This document shows positions 21,067 to 31,310 of a DNA stretch of 64,000 nucleotides, piece by piece. The position numbers were made by a program, and so were the translations under genes. How positions within the stretch are numbered: the stretch's first letter is position 1; each line of letters opens with the position of its first letter. The notes under the pieces are model-generated. The model searched no databases, was not told where the DNA came from, and was given only the letters and a program-made list of their open reading frames with translations. Source of the stretch: Pseudoips prasinana (Eukaryota > Arthropoda > Insecta > Lepidoptera > Nolidae); contig OX621263.1 of the NCBI GenBank assembly GCA_951640165.1, positions 9,988,001 through 10,052,000 on the forward strand. Reading direction: 5' to 3'.

Positions 21067-21361
21067 CTAGATGTGCCCCGCGGTTTTACCCGTGTTAAAC
21101 TTTATAAATTCAATCACAGCTCCCCCCCGTAGGTGATAATATGTAGCTTATATGTTGACCCGAACTCTAAGCAATATTCATGCTAATTTGAAGTAAATCC
21201 ATGCAGTACTTTTTGAGTTTAGCCCGGACATACATACAGACAAATATTCTAAAAACTATATTTTTGGCTTCGATATTGATTGTAGATCACGCCAAGTATC
21301 CTTTTTAAAAAATATTAAACGTACAGTTTTGACTTTCCTACGATTTTATTATATGTATAGA
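21067..21361 (-). mobile_element. Non-autonomous Helitron (family H), copy H2
   Basis: Same termini as H1 (TCTATACATATAATAAAATC to CTAG on the minus strand), A before and T after. A GGGGCACATCTAGT-type 3' end follows the hairpin. Confidence 0.75.
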
Positions 21362-21772
21362 TTATAGAGATAGTGTTTCATCCTCCATTTATGAATTTTA
21401 TAATATAATACTTGAGAAATATAATTTCATACTTGTAAATATAATAAAATATGTAATAAATTAAAAATTAAATTATTCCGGAAACATTACGATCATCATA
21501 TTTTGGAACGAAGTTCCTTATCGCAAGACTTATCGTAAGACGAAAAGTTGTAACGACACTTTTTTTTATTACTAAAATTGAACCTACTGGTTAAGTTTAT
21601 ATTACATTATATTTGTTAATAATAATAAAAAAAAATATTACAATTCCTTCACTAATTAATCGAAAGGAACTTCGTTCCATCCGGGTGTCTTTGATGCCTC
21701 TTAAGTTTTGTGTATGTTCATAGGATCACATGCACGTAGGCATTTTTTTTATCAATATATTTTAATTTCTAA

Positions 21773-22176
21773 TTCATGTATGCCAGCACATCAAGTTACC
21801 CAAATCTGTAATCTTCTTCTCTGTCTTTCTGATTAAATCCGTTGCGGGATCCAAGACAGTTAAAGCGATTCTCCAGGTCATGCGTGAGCCTCACCGCTCA
21901 GTGTCATTTCATTATGTGCCACTGTTGATCCTGGCTTACCGGCGTTGCTGGGTAACAAGGAGGCACTAGTCCCGAAATGGACTTCAATATACAGTCTCGA
22001 TGGAGTATTTTCTTTTATACGACACCCCGTGTCCGCAATATATGAAAACGGTGTACTACTTGCACTGATTGGCGTCTCATCATGAACGATGTTTAGACTT
22101 ATGGTTTTGTAATAAAGTTGGAAATCTATAAAAGAAATTTGATAGATTGGGGTAGCTGGATGTCCTGGCGTCTGTA
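21773..22176. mobile_element. Palindromic MITE (family F) split by other sequence
   Basis: Left arm 21773-21818 (GCCAGCACATCAAGTTACCC) and right arm 22096-22176 (GATTGGGGTAGCTGGATGTC, ending GGCGTCTGTAC) match the two ends of the MITE at 33675-33815. The R1 fragment below lies between them. Confidence 0.55.
21819..21977 (+). mobile_element. R1-clade LINE 3' UTR fragment
   Basis: Matches about 50250-50410 of the full-length R1-clade element (CTGATTAAATCCGTTGCGGG, GCCTCACCGCTCAGTGTCAT, GTGCCACTGTTGATCCTGGC, ACTAGTCCCGA). Confidence 0.8.
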
Positions 22177-22250
22177 CATACACAAAAAGTTAAATATAGA
22201 AAAGAAAAAATACATACAGGAGAAGACGTTGTATAAAGACGATAGTTTGA

Positions 22251-22502
22251 CGGTCACCGTAGACTAGTTAGTAGTGCTCCTGCCTACGAAGCTGGTGGTC
22301 CTGGGTTCAAATCCCGGTAAGTGCAAATATTTGTGTGATGAGCACGAATATTTGTTTCTGAGTCATAGATGTTTTCTATGTATATAAGTATTTATCTATC
22401 TATGTAAGTATGTATATTGTCGCCTGGTACCCATAGTACAAGCTTTGCTTAGTTTGGGGCTAGGATGATCTGTGTGACATTGTCCCTAGATATTATTATT
22501 AT
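22251..22502 (+). mobile_element. SINE family B, copy B3 (full length)
   Basis: Plus strand: CGGTCACCGTAGACTAGTTA head, GGTCCTGGGTTCAAATCCCG, CCATAGTACAAGCTTTGCTT, TTGTCCCTAGATATTATTAT tail. Cleanest of the three B copies. Confidence 0.85.
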
Positions 22503-23029
22503 AGTTATTTCTAAGGGAATCTATTAAAGTGGAAAAAAAAGAAGCACTTCTGTACATAAAGTACCTACTTATTTTTCTCCACTTTTGAATTTGAAAATTA
22601 ATTATTACATTCAAATTCTTATGTGAACTATGCATGGCATTTAGCATACTTGGGAGTTTGGTCATTAATTTAATGTTTTTCTGGTTGAATTTTGGCTATA
22701 GAACTTTCACTCTCCTAATGGTTTGCTGGAAGAAAATTCATTCATGAATTAAGCTCGCCTATGTACATGACTTTTCATCGTAAAATTTAATTTAAATGTA
22801 TGTTTCTGTGTGCAATAAACAATTAAAGGAATTAAATACAAGGTAGTCTCAATGGAGAAATGCGTGCTAGTTATTATAGTTGACAAGTGTGAGCGCATAC
22901 GTATGTTAACTATTTTTCAATGATCCGACCGAAAAGGGCTTTTTACCAAAAAAATCCCAAAGTCACTTTCTGACTCTTAACTTTTCAATCTCATTAAAAT
23001 TAAAATTAAATGAAATAAGCATTTATTGC
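22503..23029. other. No recognisable gene
   Basis: AT-rich. A short SINE C-like scrap (AAAAATCCCAAAGTCACTTT) lies near 22950. Confidence 0.4.
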
Positions 23030-23672
23030 TGTTCCATAAAACAATAAATTTGTCTTCCGACAAAGGCCTCCTCTAAAGCTTTCTATTTCTGTCTGTCTCT
23101 CGCTGTTCTTGTCCACTCTGGACCCGCTACCTTTTTGAGGTCATCTTCCCATCTTTTTGTTTGACGCCCTTTACTTCCCATCCCTGGAATACCATTCTGT
23201 TATGGTTTTTGTCAATTTTCCATTCGTATCTCTAATCATATGTCCAGTCCATCGCCATTTTAAAGTTTTACATGTGTTTTTTGCATCCTTAAATTTAGTT
23301 GTATTTTTAATTTTTTCTAGTCTTATTCTATCTTTCCTCTTGGGGCCCATTACGCTTCTCTCCATTCCGTTTTGACATACCTACCTTTATTTTGTTTATT
23401 AAGGTATCTGTCAATGCCCATGTTTGGCAACCATTAGTTAAGCATGGTAAAATGCACATATTATACACTTTTCTTTTCTCTTTGATAGGCACGTCCTTGT
23501 TTTTCATGACTTCGCTGAGTGACCAATATCTCTTCCATGTATTGGCTATCCGTCTTACGATCTCTTTGTATATGGTGTCTTTAGCCGCTATGAGTTGCCC
23601 TAGGGGCAACTCATAGCGGGGCAACCCTCTTTGTATATGTATTCTTCGACATATTGTATTAAATATATACAT
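23030..23672 (-). pseudogene. RTE-like reverse transcriptase C-terminus, decayed
   Basis: Minus-strand frames give IYKEIVRRIANTWKRYWSLS, KRKVYNMCILPCLTNGCQTW (the 'YG.E/QTW' motif after RT), then after a shift RIRLEKIKNTTKFKDA, LKWRWTGHMIRD and REWYSRDGK-type sequence. This is the post-palm part of an RTE-like ORF2 from a family different from 31311-32102. Frame breaks lie near 23330-23370. It contains the perfect hairpin at 23585-23619. Confidence 0.75.
23585..23619. repeat. Perfect hairpin, 16-bp stem, 3-nt loop
   Basis: Arms 23585-23600 and 23604-23619 are exact reverse complements around TAG. It lies within the RTE-like frame. Confidence 0.9.
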
Positions 23673-23917
23673 ATTTCAATCTCATTATCTGTGGTTTAAT
23701 ATGTTACTACTAGGCAGCCTGATATATGAAGTCTTATATTTGTATGCTTATATTTAGTGTTTATGTTACTAGGACAAATTGCAAAACAAAATTACACACT
23801 ATAACTATTCAAATCACAAATAAAATGTAGGCAGTACAGCACTGGCGTTAGAATACTGTCTCAATGTAACCATAAGCAATAAATAATTATGTTCCCGTAT
23901 CTCTTAATATTACCGAG

Positions 23918-24041
23918 GTCGGTACCCGCCATATCTGTTCGTGACCTCATCTCCGAAAAATATGCGTATGATAACTATTTAATGGAATGTTATTCCCAGT
24001 GTTTCCAACTTGACATGAATTCAGTCAAATCTGGAGGAATA
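23918..24041 (+). other. Possible host exon (weak)
   Basis: A 41-codon open stretch (SVPAISVRDLISEKYAYDNY, then CYSQCFQLDMNSV) is followed by GGAATA|GTAAGT, an ideal splice donor at 24042, and preceded by a poor acceptor at 23917. I recognise no domain, and no partner exon is visible. Confidence 0.15.
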
Positions 24042-24049
24042 GTAAGTAG

Positions 24050-25030
24050 CGAAAAAATTTTAAATATCAGTTTGGTAACGTACTTAGTAGCAGTTATTTT
24101 TATTATCAATGTATTTAGTTTTATACCGTTGGTTGGAGAATGATGAATTATATTTATCTATGATATTATTTGGAATATAACTAAAAGAAAACAAACAACT
24201 ATTAAGTTCTAGATTACCATTACTGGCCTGGACTGCCTTATTGATCTAGTGTTAGTCAACCTCACTGCTAAGCCAAAAAATTGTTATTTTTTTTACTATT
24301 TTACTCATAATATCTTATATTAGCATCAATGTTTTAAACCCAAATTAAGACCTAAATAAATTAGCCTTAAATTAATTGCACGTTAATAGCAGTGTTGCAA
24401 GTTATGTGCTGTAATTCCTAGTTATAAGTTGTAAATATAATCTAGGTAATGCTTTTATTAAATAAAACTGTGATTTATGAAAAATAATACAGTTAAGTTT
24501 GGTTGAACAGGGTTTAAAAATCACCCGGCTTGTTGCGAGACAGATGTTTTCGCCATGTTCTTTTGCAATAGACGAGGGAATAATTAACGTTTATTTTTTA
24601 AGATATCTAATGATTCTGAACGAAAATAAAGTTGGCTGCCATAATTTGTTTTTGGTAATAAGTTTACGGTTAAAACATATATTTTTCGACAAATTTAAAG
24701 CCGCGCATAGCCAAAGCACAAATCCAGTGAAAATAGATCGAAATTAAATAAGTATTGCAAGAGTTCTATAGTGTATTTATTTCATGTTGTGGTGTAACTT
24801 ATTATGTGTAACATATTAGTCACGTTGGCGTACGGGGTAAGTCACCGCTTATGTCAATGGCGTCCAAAAGGATAACGTAAAACAAAATTACTGGCGATAT
24901 TTTACACAACAAAAGCAGCGAAGTCCTAAAATTCATATTGGCAACACTCGTGAAATCCCACAGACCGTACTGTTTACATCGGGAACTACGCGTTATCGTC
25001 TCCCGACTTAAGTTGTAATTACAAATAACG
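24050..25030. other. No recognisable gene
   Basis: AT-rich, non-repeat-like. The last ~100 bp are presumably the upstream region of the coiled-coil gene. Confidence 0.4.
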
Positions 25031-25031
25031 T

Positions 25032-25040
25032 TATAAAAAG
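25032..25040 (+). promoter_or_regulatory. Candidate TATA box
   Basis: TATAAAAAG about 160 bp upstream of the ATG at 25192. A start site near 25062 would leave a ~130-nt leader. Confidence 0.35.
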
Positions 25041-25191
25041 ATGAACGCACTTAATTAGAATCATTTTAATACAAGTGCTTAAGGGTTTCAGTTGGATCAG
25101 CAAAACCGCCTTTAAGAAAGTACAGATTATTAAAAAAACTACTTCACGTATTTTAAATTAAGTGGCTTACGGTCAACTAACTCATCATAAA

Positions 25192-26007
25192 ATGGACGAA
25201 GAAACAATAAGGCAATTGGTGATGAGTCCAGATTTCAAATTCACACTGGACGGTAGCGGTGATAACACCTCACAACCACAACTAATGGTAAACAAAGGTA
25301 CGATTGATCAATCATTTTTTCAAAAGCTGAATCGAATGATAAACGAACAAATTGATAGAATCAATACCGCAATGGATAAAGCAGATGAAGTCTTTATAGA
25401 GAATACAGACAATATCGACACAACGAATATTAATCATACCGCAGCAAAAAGGATGAAAACAGATTATACAAGCTACAAATCCAAAGCTACAAGAATGGAG
25501 AAGAAATTGAATCGTCAAATGAAGGATTTGCATGATATTATGTTGGACCTGCAAGAAAAATTGAGTAAACTGAACGTGGCGCAAAAATCACTGACTTCAG
25601 CATACGAAAGCATGAGTAACGATAAAATTGATCGTTTTGTGAAGAGAGTACAAAATTTGAGAAATGGGTTGACGTTGCTTGTTGATGAGTACAATAACGC
25701 CGCGACAAGAATATATTCCAATTTCAATTCCAGCACCGATGGCAAGTTGATAGTTGATGAAGATATGTTGTCAACTACATTTAAAAAATCTAAAAATGAG
25801 ACCATTGCTGCACGTTTAAAGCAATTAGAGGAAATAGAAAATGATTACGTGAATAAGCAATTACAACATTTTGAGAGACACATGTGTCGAGAACTAGCCA
25901 GTTCTACGGACAAAGAAGATGGAAAATTGAATGGTTCTCCAGAACCTTCGAGTTCTCGCCTCCAGCCTCTTGAAAAGCTAAGACCGCTTAAACGCCTGCT
26001 TCCATGA
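25192..26007 (+). CDS. Single-exon coiled-coil protein, unknown function
   Basis: The best start is ATG 25192 in the context AAAATGG; codons upstream lack an ATG. It gives 271 residues (MDEETIRQLVMSPDFKF...). The protein is acidic to mixed-charge. Residues ~40-65 (LNRMINEQIDRINTAMDKAD) and ~85-160 (KKLNRQMKDLHDIMLDLQEK, VKRVQNLRNGLTLLVDEYNN) are predicted helices with heptads, and ~195-225 (RLKQLEEIENDYVNKQLQHF) are another. No signal peptide or membrane segment. A serine-rich tail follows. The frame stops at TGA 26005-26007, but the same frame then runs 52 more codons to a TGA at 26164. No introns are evident. It could be a lineage-specific nuclear or cytoskeletal protein, or a retrocopy. 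I do not recognise the family. Confidence 0.6.
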   Translation: MDEETIRQLVMSPDFKFTLDGSGDNTSQPQLMVNKGTIDQSFFQKLNRMINEQIDRINTAMDKADEVFIENTDNIDTTNINHTAAKRMKTDYTSYKSKATRMEKKLNRQMKDLHDIMLDLQEKLSKLNVAQKSLTSAYESMSNDKIDRFVKRVQNLRNGLTLLVDEYNNAATRIYSNFNSSTDGKLIVDEDMLSTTFKKSKNETIAARLKQLEEIENDYVNKQLQHFERHMCRELASSTDKEDGKLNGSPEPSSSRLQPLEKLRPLKRLLP

Positions 26008-26166
26008 TCTCCTATCCACTTGGGAAGTACTAAGTCTGGTGGTATTACAAAAAGGAAGAATTTACCCCAACGTCTTCTGAGTTTGCATTCAACACTGCTG
26101 TCATCTATTATTAAAGAAAAAGTTAGTCAAGTGGATGAGTCATCATCGTCAGATGATCAAAATTGA
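26008..26166 (+). pseudogene. In-frame extension beyond the TGA of the coiled-coil gene
   Basis: Reading on in frame after TGA 26005 gives SPIHLGSTKSGGITKRKNLP and a serine/aspartate end (DESSSSDDQN) before a second TGA. The composition suits the preceding tail, so the first TGA may be a recent nonsense change, or may be read through. Confidence 0.4.
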
Positions 26167-26309
26167 TCTTTTTCTGCCCAACCAAATATGTCAAGCTATT
26201 CAGTTTATTGAAAATGGATGGAATACCTTATTACCTCATTTTTATATAGATTTTCTTAAGTGATTATTATTTTATCCGTTGTACTGTATTAGTAGTGTAT
26301 TAGTTATTA

Positions 26310-26315
26310 AATAAA
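26310..26315 (+). promoter_or_regulatory. Candidate polyadenylation signal
   Basis: AATAAA 144 bp after the second TGA; fits the 3' end of the coiled-coil gene. No genomic poly(A) tract follows. Confidence 0.35.
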
Positions 26316-26349
26316 TTTTGAAAGTGTACGATTTACTTATCTAATTAAT

Positions 26350-26425
26350 GTACAGGCGCCAGCACATCCAGCTACCTAAATCTGTCAAATTTATTTTATA
26401 GATTTTCAAGTTTATCACATAAGCG
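26350..26425 (+). mobile_element. MITE family F, one arm
   Basis: GTACAGGCGCCAGCACATCC, AATCTGTCAAATTTATTTTA and TTTATCACATAAGCG match one end and middle of the full MITE at 33675. Confidence 0.65.
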
Positions 26426-26429
26426 TTAA

Positions 26430-26613
26430 AAAAATATATGATGTACATTACCATGTAAACTTCCACAGAAAATTGGTTTGAACGAGATCTAGTAAGAAGT
26501 TATTTTAATACGTCTTAAATCGTAAACCGCAATTTACCTTTCATTTAATCAACTGAAATACTCGCTGGTACGGAACCCTTCTTGGGCGAGTCCGACTGGC
26601 ACTTGGCAGGTTT
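26430..26613 (+). repeat. Family N repeat, 3' end
   Basis: GATGTACATTACCATGTAAA, TTGGTTTGAACGAGATCTAG and GGAACCCTTCTTGGGCGAGT, the right end of a repeat also present at 41095-41575 and 54960-55440. Confidence 0.65.
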
Positions 26614-26632
26614 TTCACTTTTGATGTGTAGA

Positions 26633-26710
26633 TACAGACGCCAGCACATTAAGCTACCCCAATCTATCAATATCCTCAATTGAAACTATAAGGTTTAGTT
26701 TCAATTGAGG
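26633..26710 (+). mobile_element. MITE family F, one arm, with internal hairpin
   Basis: ATACAGACGCCAGCACATTA to CTATCAATATCC, then CCTCAATTGAAACT (26674-26687) mirrored at 26697-26710 with a 9-nt loop. Confidence 0.65.
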
Positions 26711-26734
26711 AAATTTAGCTTTATCATTCTCGCA

Positions 26735-27150
26735 TTCTAGCATGGTAATTTAGCTTTATCATTCTCTTATTTTAGCAGTTACAGGGGGAGGGGGCACTCA
26801 TTTTACCACTTTGGAAGTGTCTCTCGCTTAAACTAGTAATTTAGAAAAAAATGATATCAGAAACATCATTTTTGAAGACCTATCGATACCCCACATGAAT
26901 GAATACGATGAAAAAAAAAATTTGAGTTTCAGTTCTATGTATGGGGAACCCCTAAAATTTTTTGTTTTTTGTTCTATTTTTGTGTAAAATCTTCATGCGG
27001 TTCACAGAATGCATCTATTTACCATGTTTCAATAGTACAGCTCTTATAGTTTCGGAAAAAAGTGGCTGTGACATACGGACGGACAAACAGACAGACATGA
27101 CAAATCTATAAGGGTGCCGTTTTTGCCATTTGGCTACGGAACCCTAAAAT
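26735..27150 (-). repeat. Family N repeat, 5' part, inverted
   Basis: Reverse complement of the left part of family N: TAGGGTTCCGTAGCCAAATG, GTCTGTCTGTTTGTCCGTCC and ACAGCCACTTTTTTCCGAAA. With 26430-26613 it forms an inverted pair around a MITE arm. Confidence 0.65.
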
Positions 27151-27395
27151 GGAATCGTAAAATACAATAGAAGATATTGTACAAACGTACTACTTATTTA
27201 AAAATATCTCTTTCTGGTAACCTGCAAGAAGAGATTTTGAAAGATTTGCGAGTGACGGATAATAAAACTACATTATACATACATATGTACATAAGTCAAA
27301 GAGGACATACAGTGTTGTATTAAAAATGAATAGTTGATTTAAATTTATAATATACTCTACTACTGCTAATACTACACTCGTACTCAATAATATAT

Positions 27396-27480
27396 GTGCA
27401 GACGCCAGCACATCTATCTGTCAAATTTTCCTAATTGATAGTGATCCTTATGCTTATGTGATAAAGTTGAAAATCTAAAT
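27396..27480 (+). mobile_element. MITE family F, one arm
   Basis: GCAGACGCCAGCACATCTAT with a 13-bp deletion relative to other copies, then TGATAAAGTTGAAAATCTAA. Confidence 0.6.
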
Positions 27481-27589
27481 GATAATCCTTATGATGGGTC
27501 TGGGCTTGTTATTATGTAAAATTTAATTGCAATGAGGTTTTTAGTAATATTACTACATTTTGCATACCTCATTGAGGTTATAAATGGAA

Positions 27590-27762
27590 TCCAGATAACT
27601 GATATATTAAATATGCTACTTTTCTTTTGTAAATACATACTTATATACATAATTACACCCAGACTAAGGCCAAACAGACATGTTCATGCACACAAATATC
27701 TGTCCTGGGTCCGAACCCATGACCTGCGGCGTGAAAGGCAAGCATTTACCAACCGACCCGTC
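27590..27762 (-). mobile_element. SINE family A, copy A4
   Basis: Minus-strand head (GTAAATGCTTGCCTTTCACG, GGTCATGGGTTCGGACCC) and body down to TATCAGTTATCTGG; the 3' module is missing. Confidence 0.7.
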
Positions 27763-28021
27763 AATATATATTTGTTATTTATTTCCTTTTATATCTGTGC
27801 GGGTCAAGAATAACCTCCTTTTGAATGGTGTGTTCAACTGCGGGCAGGTACCAGATTATATTCCGAGTCAGAACAAATATCTATTTAGGCCTTAGTTTTT
27901 CATAAATTCTAACTTTACGACTATACCTAGTAAATTCATCGGCAAAACACATGTGTTTGCGCACATTGGTTTTCGATGTCATAATATCCCGCGCACATAC
28001 TCGTAGATCTAAATATAAATA

Positions 28022-28560
28022 GAAATAAAATAAAAAAGGTTTTTATTCACGTAGACTTTAAAAAAGCGCTTGTAAATAGTCAAAAAAACCTTGGCCAACA
28101 CTCTCCGATTGTGAGACTGTCAGTCGAATACAATCAAGTGTCAGCATAAGTATAGATATATTTTTTAACTCAATTAGCCGATTTAAAAGCTTTTTGGAAA
28201 CTCATTTGAGCACGTAATGTCTCAACCAGTTTTATATATATTTGTAATTTTATTAAATATTTCATTTTATTCCTTTTCTTTATTTTTAGTTTCTTAGTTT
28301 TTCAGTGTGTGCATGCTGCATGCTTTAGATTAATATTTAGGTTATTTTTTTTTTGTATTTTTTGTATTCATTTAATTTAATTACCTTAATTTATTGCTTT
28401 TTATAAATGTATTTTACAACACTTAAATTATGTCTGTTCAAAACAATTTGCATGCTGTGATCTCCTATAATTAAAGATGCATAGGAACTGAGTACCTATA
28501 GTTATATCTTTGTTGGTTGATCCTAATAAATAAATAAATAATCATGTTTGTAGTAATATA
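28022..28560 (-). mobile_element. LINE 3' terminus (family K) interrupted by another LINE end
   Basis: AGGTTTTTATTCACGTAGAC to TGTAAATAGTCAAAA (28022-28084) and CATGTTTGTAGTAATATA (28545-28562) are continuous in copy 33105-33250 but separated here by ~460 bp. Confidence 0.6.
28085..28543 (+). mobile_element. LINE 3' end with (AATA)n tail, nested
   Basis: An AT-rich 3' UTR-like stretch ending CCTAATAAATAAATAAATAA. A degraded coding remnant (LNSISRFKSFWKLI) lies near 28165-28210. It is inserted in a family K terminus. Confidence 0.5.
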
Positions 28561-28611
28561 TAATTAATTAATGAATTTATAATTATTTACAGGTCCATAA
28601 TAATATAGATA

Positions 28612-28840
28612 TTGCTTGCTTGCTTATCGTATGGATAGGGGTAACCCTTGTGTCAGAGTTGCTCAAGCCGCCCAGTAGGCCTCTGACATGGCTTAACGAC
28701 TGTTGTCTAAAGACTACAACCGGCTACGGACAGCTTAACGTGACCTCCGAAGCACGGAGACGCTCAGAAATTAAACCACTTTGGCGATCACCCATCTATG
28801 GACTGACCGCGAGCCTAGTTGCTTGACCTCGCCGATCGCA
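28612..28840 (-). mobile_element. 5S rRNA-derived SINE (family E), copy E3
   Basis: Minus strand: GCGATCGGCGAGGTCAAGCA, ATAGATGGGTGATCGCC, and CCTATCCATACGATAAGCAA tail. Confidence 0.75.
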
Positions 28841-29299
28841 ACTAGCAATATTTAGGTACACAGATAGTATGAAAAAATGTACACTCTTGAGACTCATTTC
28901 TACATGTGGTATAATATGAATAGTATCTACTATAGCAATGTATGAATTATTATGGTAAGCCTTTAGTGGCACAAACGATTTGATTGAAACTCATGTAGCT
29001 ATTTCAAATCTGTCGACACAACAAAACACCAAACACAGATAAACAGATAACATCAAGCACAGACATGAACTTAGAATTCAATTTCTCACGTCATTTTCGC
29101 ACTATTGTACACATTTCCTGATTTGAGATGACCTTAATTTGTTTAATAGTTACAACATTTTCGTACTTGGCTTTATAATGGCAACAATATGGTTGCTTTA
29201 TGGTCGAAATGTATACTAATCAGGCTCATTTACATTACATTTATAGAAGCAAAGGGAATTTATGTTGACACAGTTAGAATGGTTTATTTCAGTTACTTT

Positions 29300-29990
29300 T
29301 TAGCATGTCCTATGGATTTTTTCTCTGGGGTGGCTCTGCGGACATTAAAACCATATATATATATTGCAAAAAGAGCTATATAGCTATGCCCAAGAGTGTT
29401 TTTAAGAGAAAAGTTGAAATAGGTAACGTTCTAACAGTAGCATCTCAGTATACATATATATTATACATATAAACCTACTATATGTGCATGAAAATATAGA
29501 TTCCTTTTGTAAAAGGAGAGATACATATAATATAGATACTAGATATATGAATAATCATAAGTTACCTACCCGTCTCCACAAAATAATTAACTCGTTTATG
29601 GTACAATGTATAAGATTCTATAAACAACTTCTCAATGATATTAGAGAATGTCTACGAATAAATTTAAAAGAATAATTAAAGCCAAATTGTGTATCAGGGC
29701 AATTTACAAAATTTATGATTATTTAAGTGACAATTGAGTTGTTCTAAGTCAACACAAATAGAAAGAATGAGATTAATCTTAAGTAAATTTTATTTTATAA
29801 AATCATTACTTCCGAGTTGTCTGGCAGTTTCTCAGAAGATGCCACGCCATCCATTGCACGACAGGGTAAAAGAAACGACGATTCCATATAAATGGCAGAA
29901 AATGCCTAGGGCATTTTCTTTACAATTTTATGTGCATAAAGTGATATTTTTTTTTTACGGAATAAATGAATCTTTAATCTGAATACATAA
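29300..29990 (+). pseudogene. CR1/Jockey-group LINE, RT C-terminus and 3' UTR
   Basis: SMSYGFFLWGGSADIKTIYI (same motif as 2865-2950), then broken coding to NNHKLPTRLHKIINSF and IRFYKQLLNDIREC, then a 3' UTR with GGCAGTTTCTCAGAAGATGC and a terminal TTTACGGAATAAATGAAT. The same 3' UTR is at 36145-36545 (minus) and 55249-55345 (plus). Confidence 0.7.
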
Positions 29991-30149
29991 TTTTCCTATC
30001 TCTGCAAGACATTGTGCTGCTTGCAAATGTTGAGCTGATAGTTAAGCAGGTGTCTATACCTACTTTTACATTGATTTCAATTGGAGATTGGATTTGTTCG
30101 AGGAAATACACGTGATTTATAGGTGACTTCAAACTGTCGTCTAATACAA

Positions 30150-30810
30150 TTTGCAAATTGAGTTAGCCTGATTAAATACCTTAGGACTTAACGTAGCAAT
30201 AATTGTAAAGACAAATGTTGAATTATTTCCTGCTCTGAGTGACTCTAGAAAAAGATCTACCAGCTTGAGATCACAGTACAAACACCTATTACAGACAGGG
30301 AGTTTTAAAATAGCATTATTAAAAAAGAGCATTTTTTGTATGGCGATCACTATCTTTAATAAATTACCAAATAGCATTAAAGAACAACCCACTAGAATAT
30401 TCAAAAGGCGGCTTTCATTAATGCTTATTGAGCAATGTTATTATTCGGTGACAGAATTTTTAAATGGTGATAAAATCTGATAATATTACTCGTATGCCTA
30501 GCTTATTATACTTTAGTTATTATTTTGTCTTTGTTTTATATTATAATGACATTATTTTTATTTATCATGACATCTTAATTCGTTTGCCAATACTTAATTT
30601 CAAATACAATTTATTATAAGAATACTTTATATTGTTAATTATAAGAACACAATTTTATATTACTTTTTTTTCAATTGCTGTGTCATATTTTGTTTATTTT
30701 GAAATTTTGCATGCCGAAAGGTAGAATGTACAAGGCGCTGTTTTTAAATATAAGACCTGAACTGTTAACCTACATTCTAAGCAAATAAATACATTTCATT
30801 TCAAAAAAAA
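30150..30810 (+). pseudogene. CR1/Jockey-group LINE, C-terminus and 3' UTR
   Basis: Frame 30265-30480 encodes the last ~70 residues of such an ORF2: ITIFNKLPNSIKEQPTRIFK and EQCYYSVTEFLNGD, a stereotyped end of CR1/Jockey RT proteins. An AT-rich 3' UTR follows, ending AAATAAATACATTTCATTTC and an A run. Confidence 0.7.
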
Positions 30811-30977
30811 AGAAGACAACACATACGCAAAACGCGGATAGTTATGGAGTTAACATAACCGGCATAAATACCATCTCATGCACCCAAAAGTATTTGTCAT
30901 GAGTACAAGCTCTAACTACAAAAAGTGCTCCCTCTGACGTAGATTACACAGTTTGTAGTTTATTTGCTATAAGTGTG

Positions 30978-31049
30978 GCACACACACATAAACATACCCA
31001 CCACCCACACTCTCTCACACACACACTCACACAGGCAGGCACACACACA

Positions 31050-31097
<48 letters not shown>
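30978..31097. repeat. (CA)n microsatellite
   Basis: About 120 bp, including an uninterrupted run of roughly 45 bases at 31053-31097. Confidence 0.95.
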
Positions 31098-31099
<2 letters not shown>

Positions 31100-31237
31100 C
31101 ATGTAAACACTGACATTTAATAATAAACCAAAAAAAAAAAAAAAAGAATTCTGTAACCTAGTTTGTAGTATGTACCTTTTTAGCACTTCACCTGATCTAT
31201 TGCGAATAACAACTTAATTTACTTCCTAGGATACGTC

Positions 31238-31310
31238 ACTGTCTCCCCTTAATACAGGCTAATAAGTAGCCTATCTAGGAGGGCAACACGACAACGATTT
31301 TGCGTAATGT
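31238..31310. repeat. 73-bp target-site duplication, left copy
   Basis: ACTGTCTCCCCTTAATACAG to GATTTTGCGTAATGT. It matches 32103-32175 with 3 mismatches and flanks the RTE copy exactly. Confidence 0.9.

Noticed and set aside
25162..25191. Upstream start of the coiled-coil ORF at GTG
   Set aside because: A GTG codon is not expected to start translation here; ATG 25192 has the better context.
30978..31097. CRISPR-like or satellite array
   Set aside because: It is a plain dinucleotide microsatellite; no spaced repeats exist anywhere in the window.
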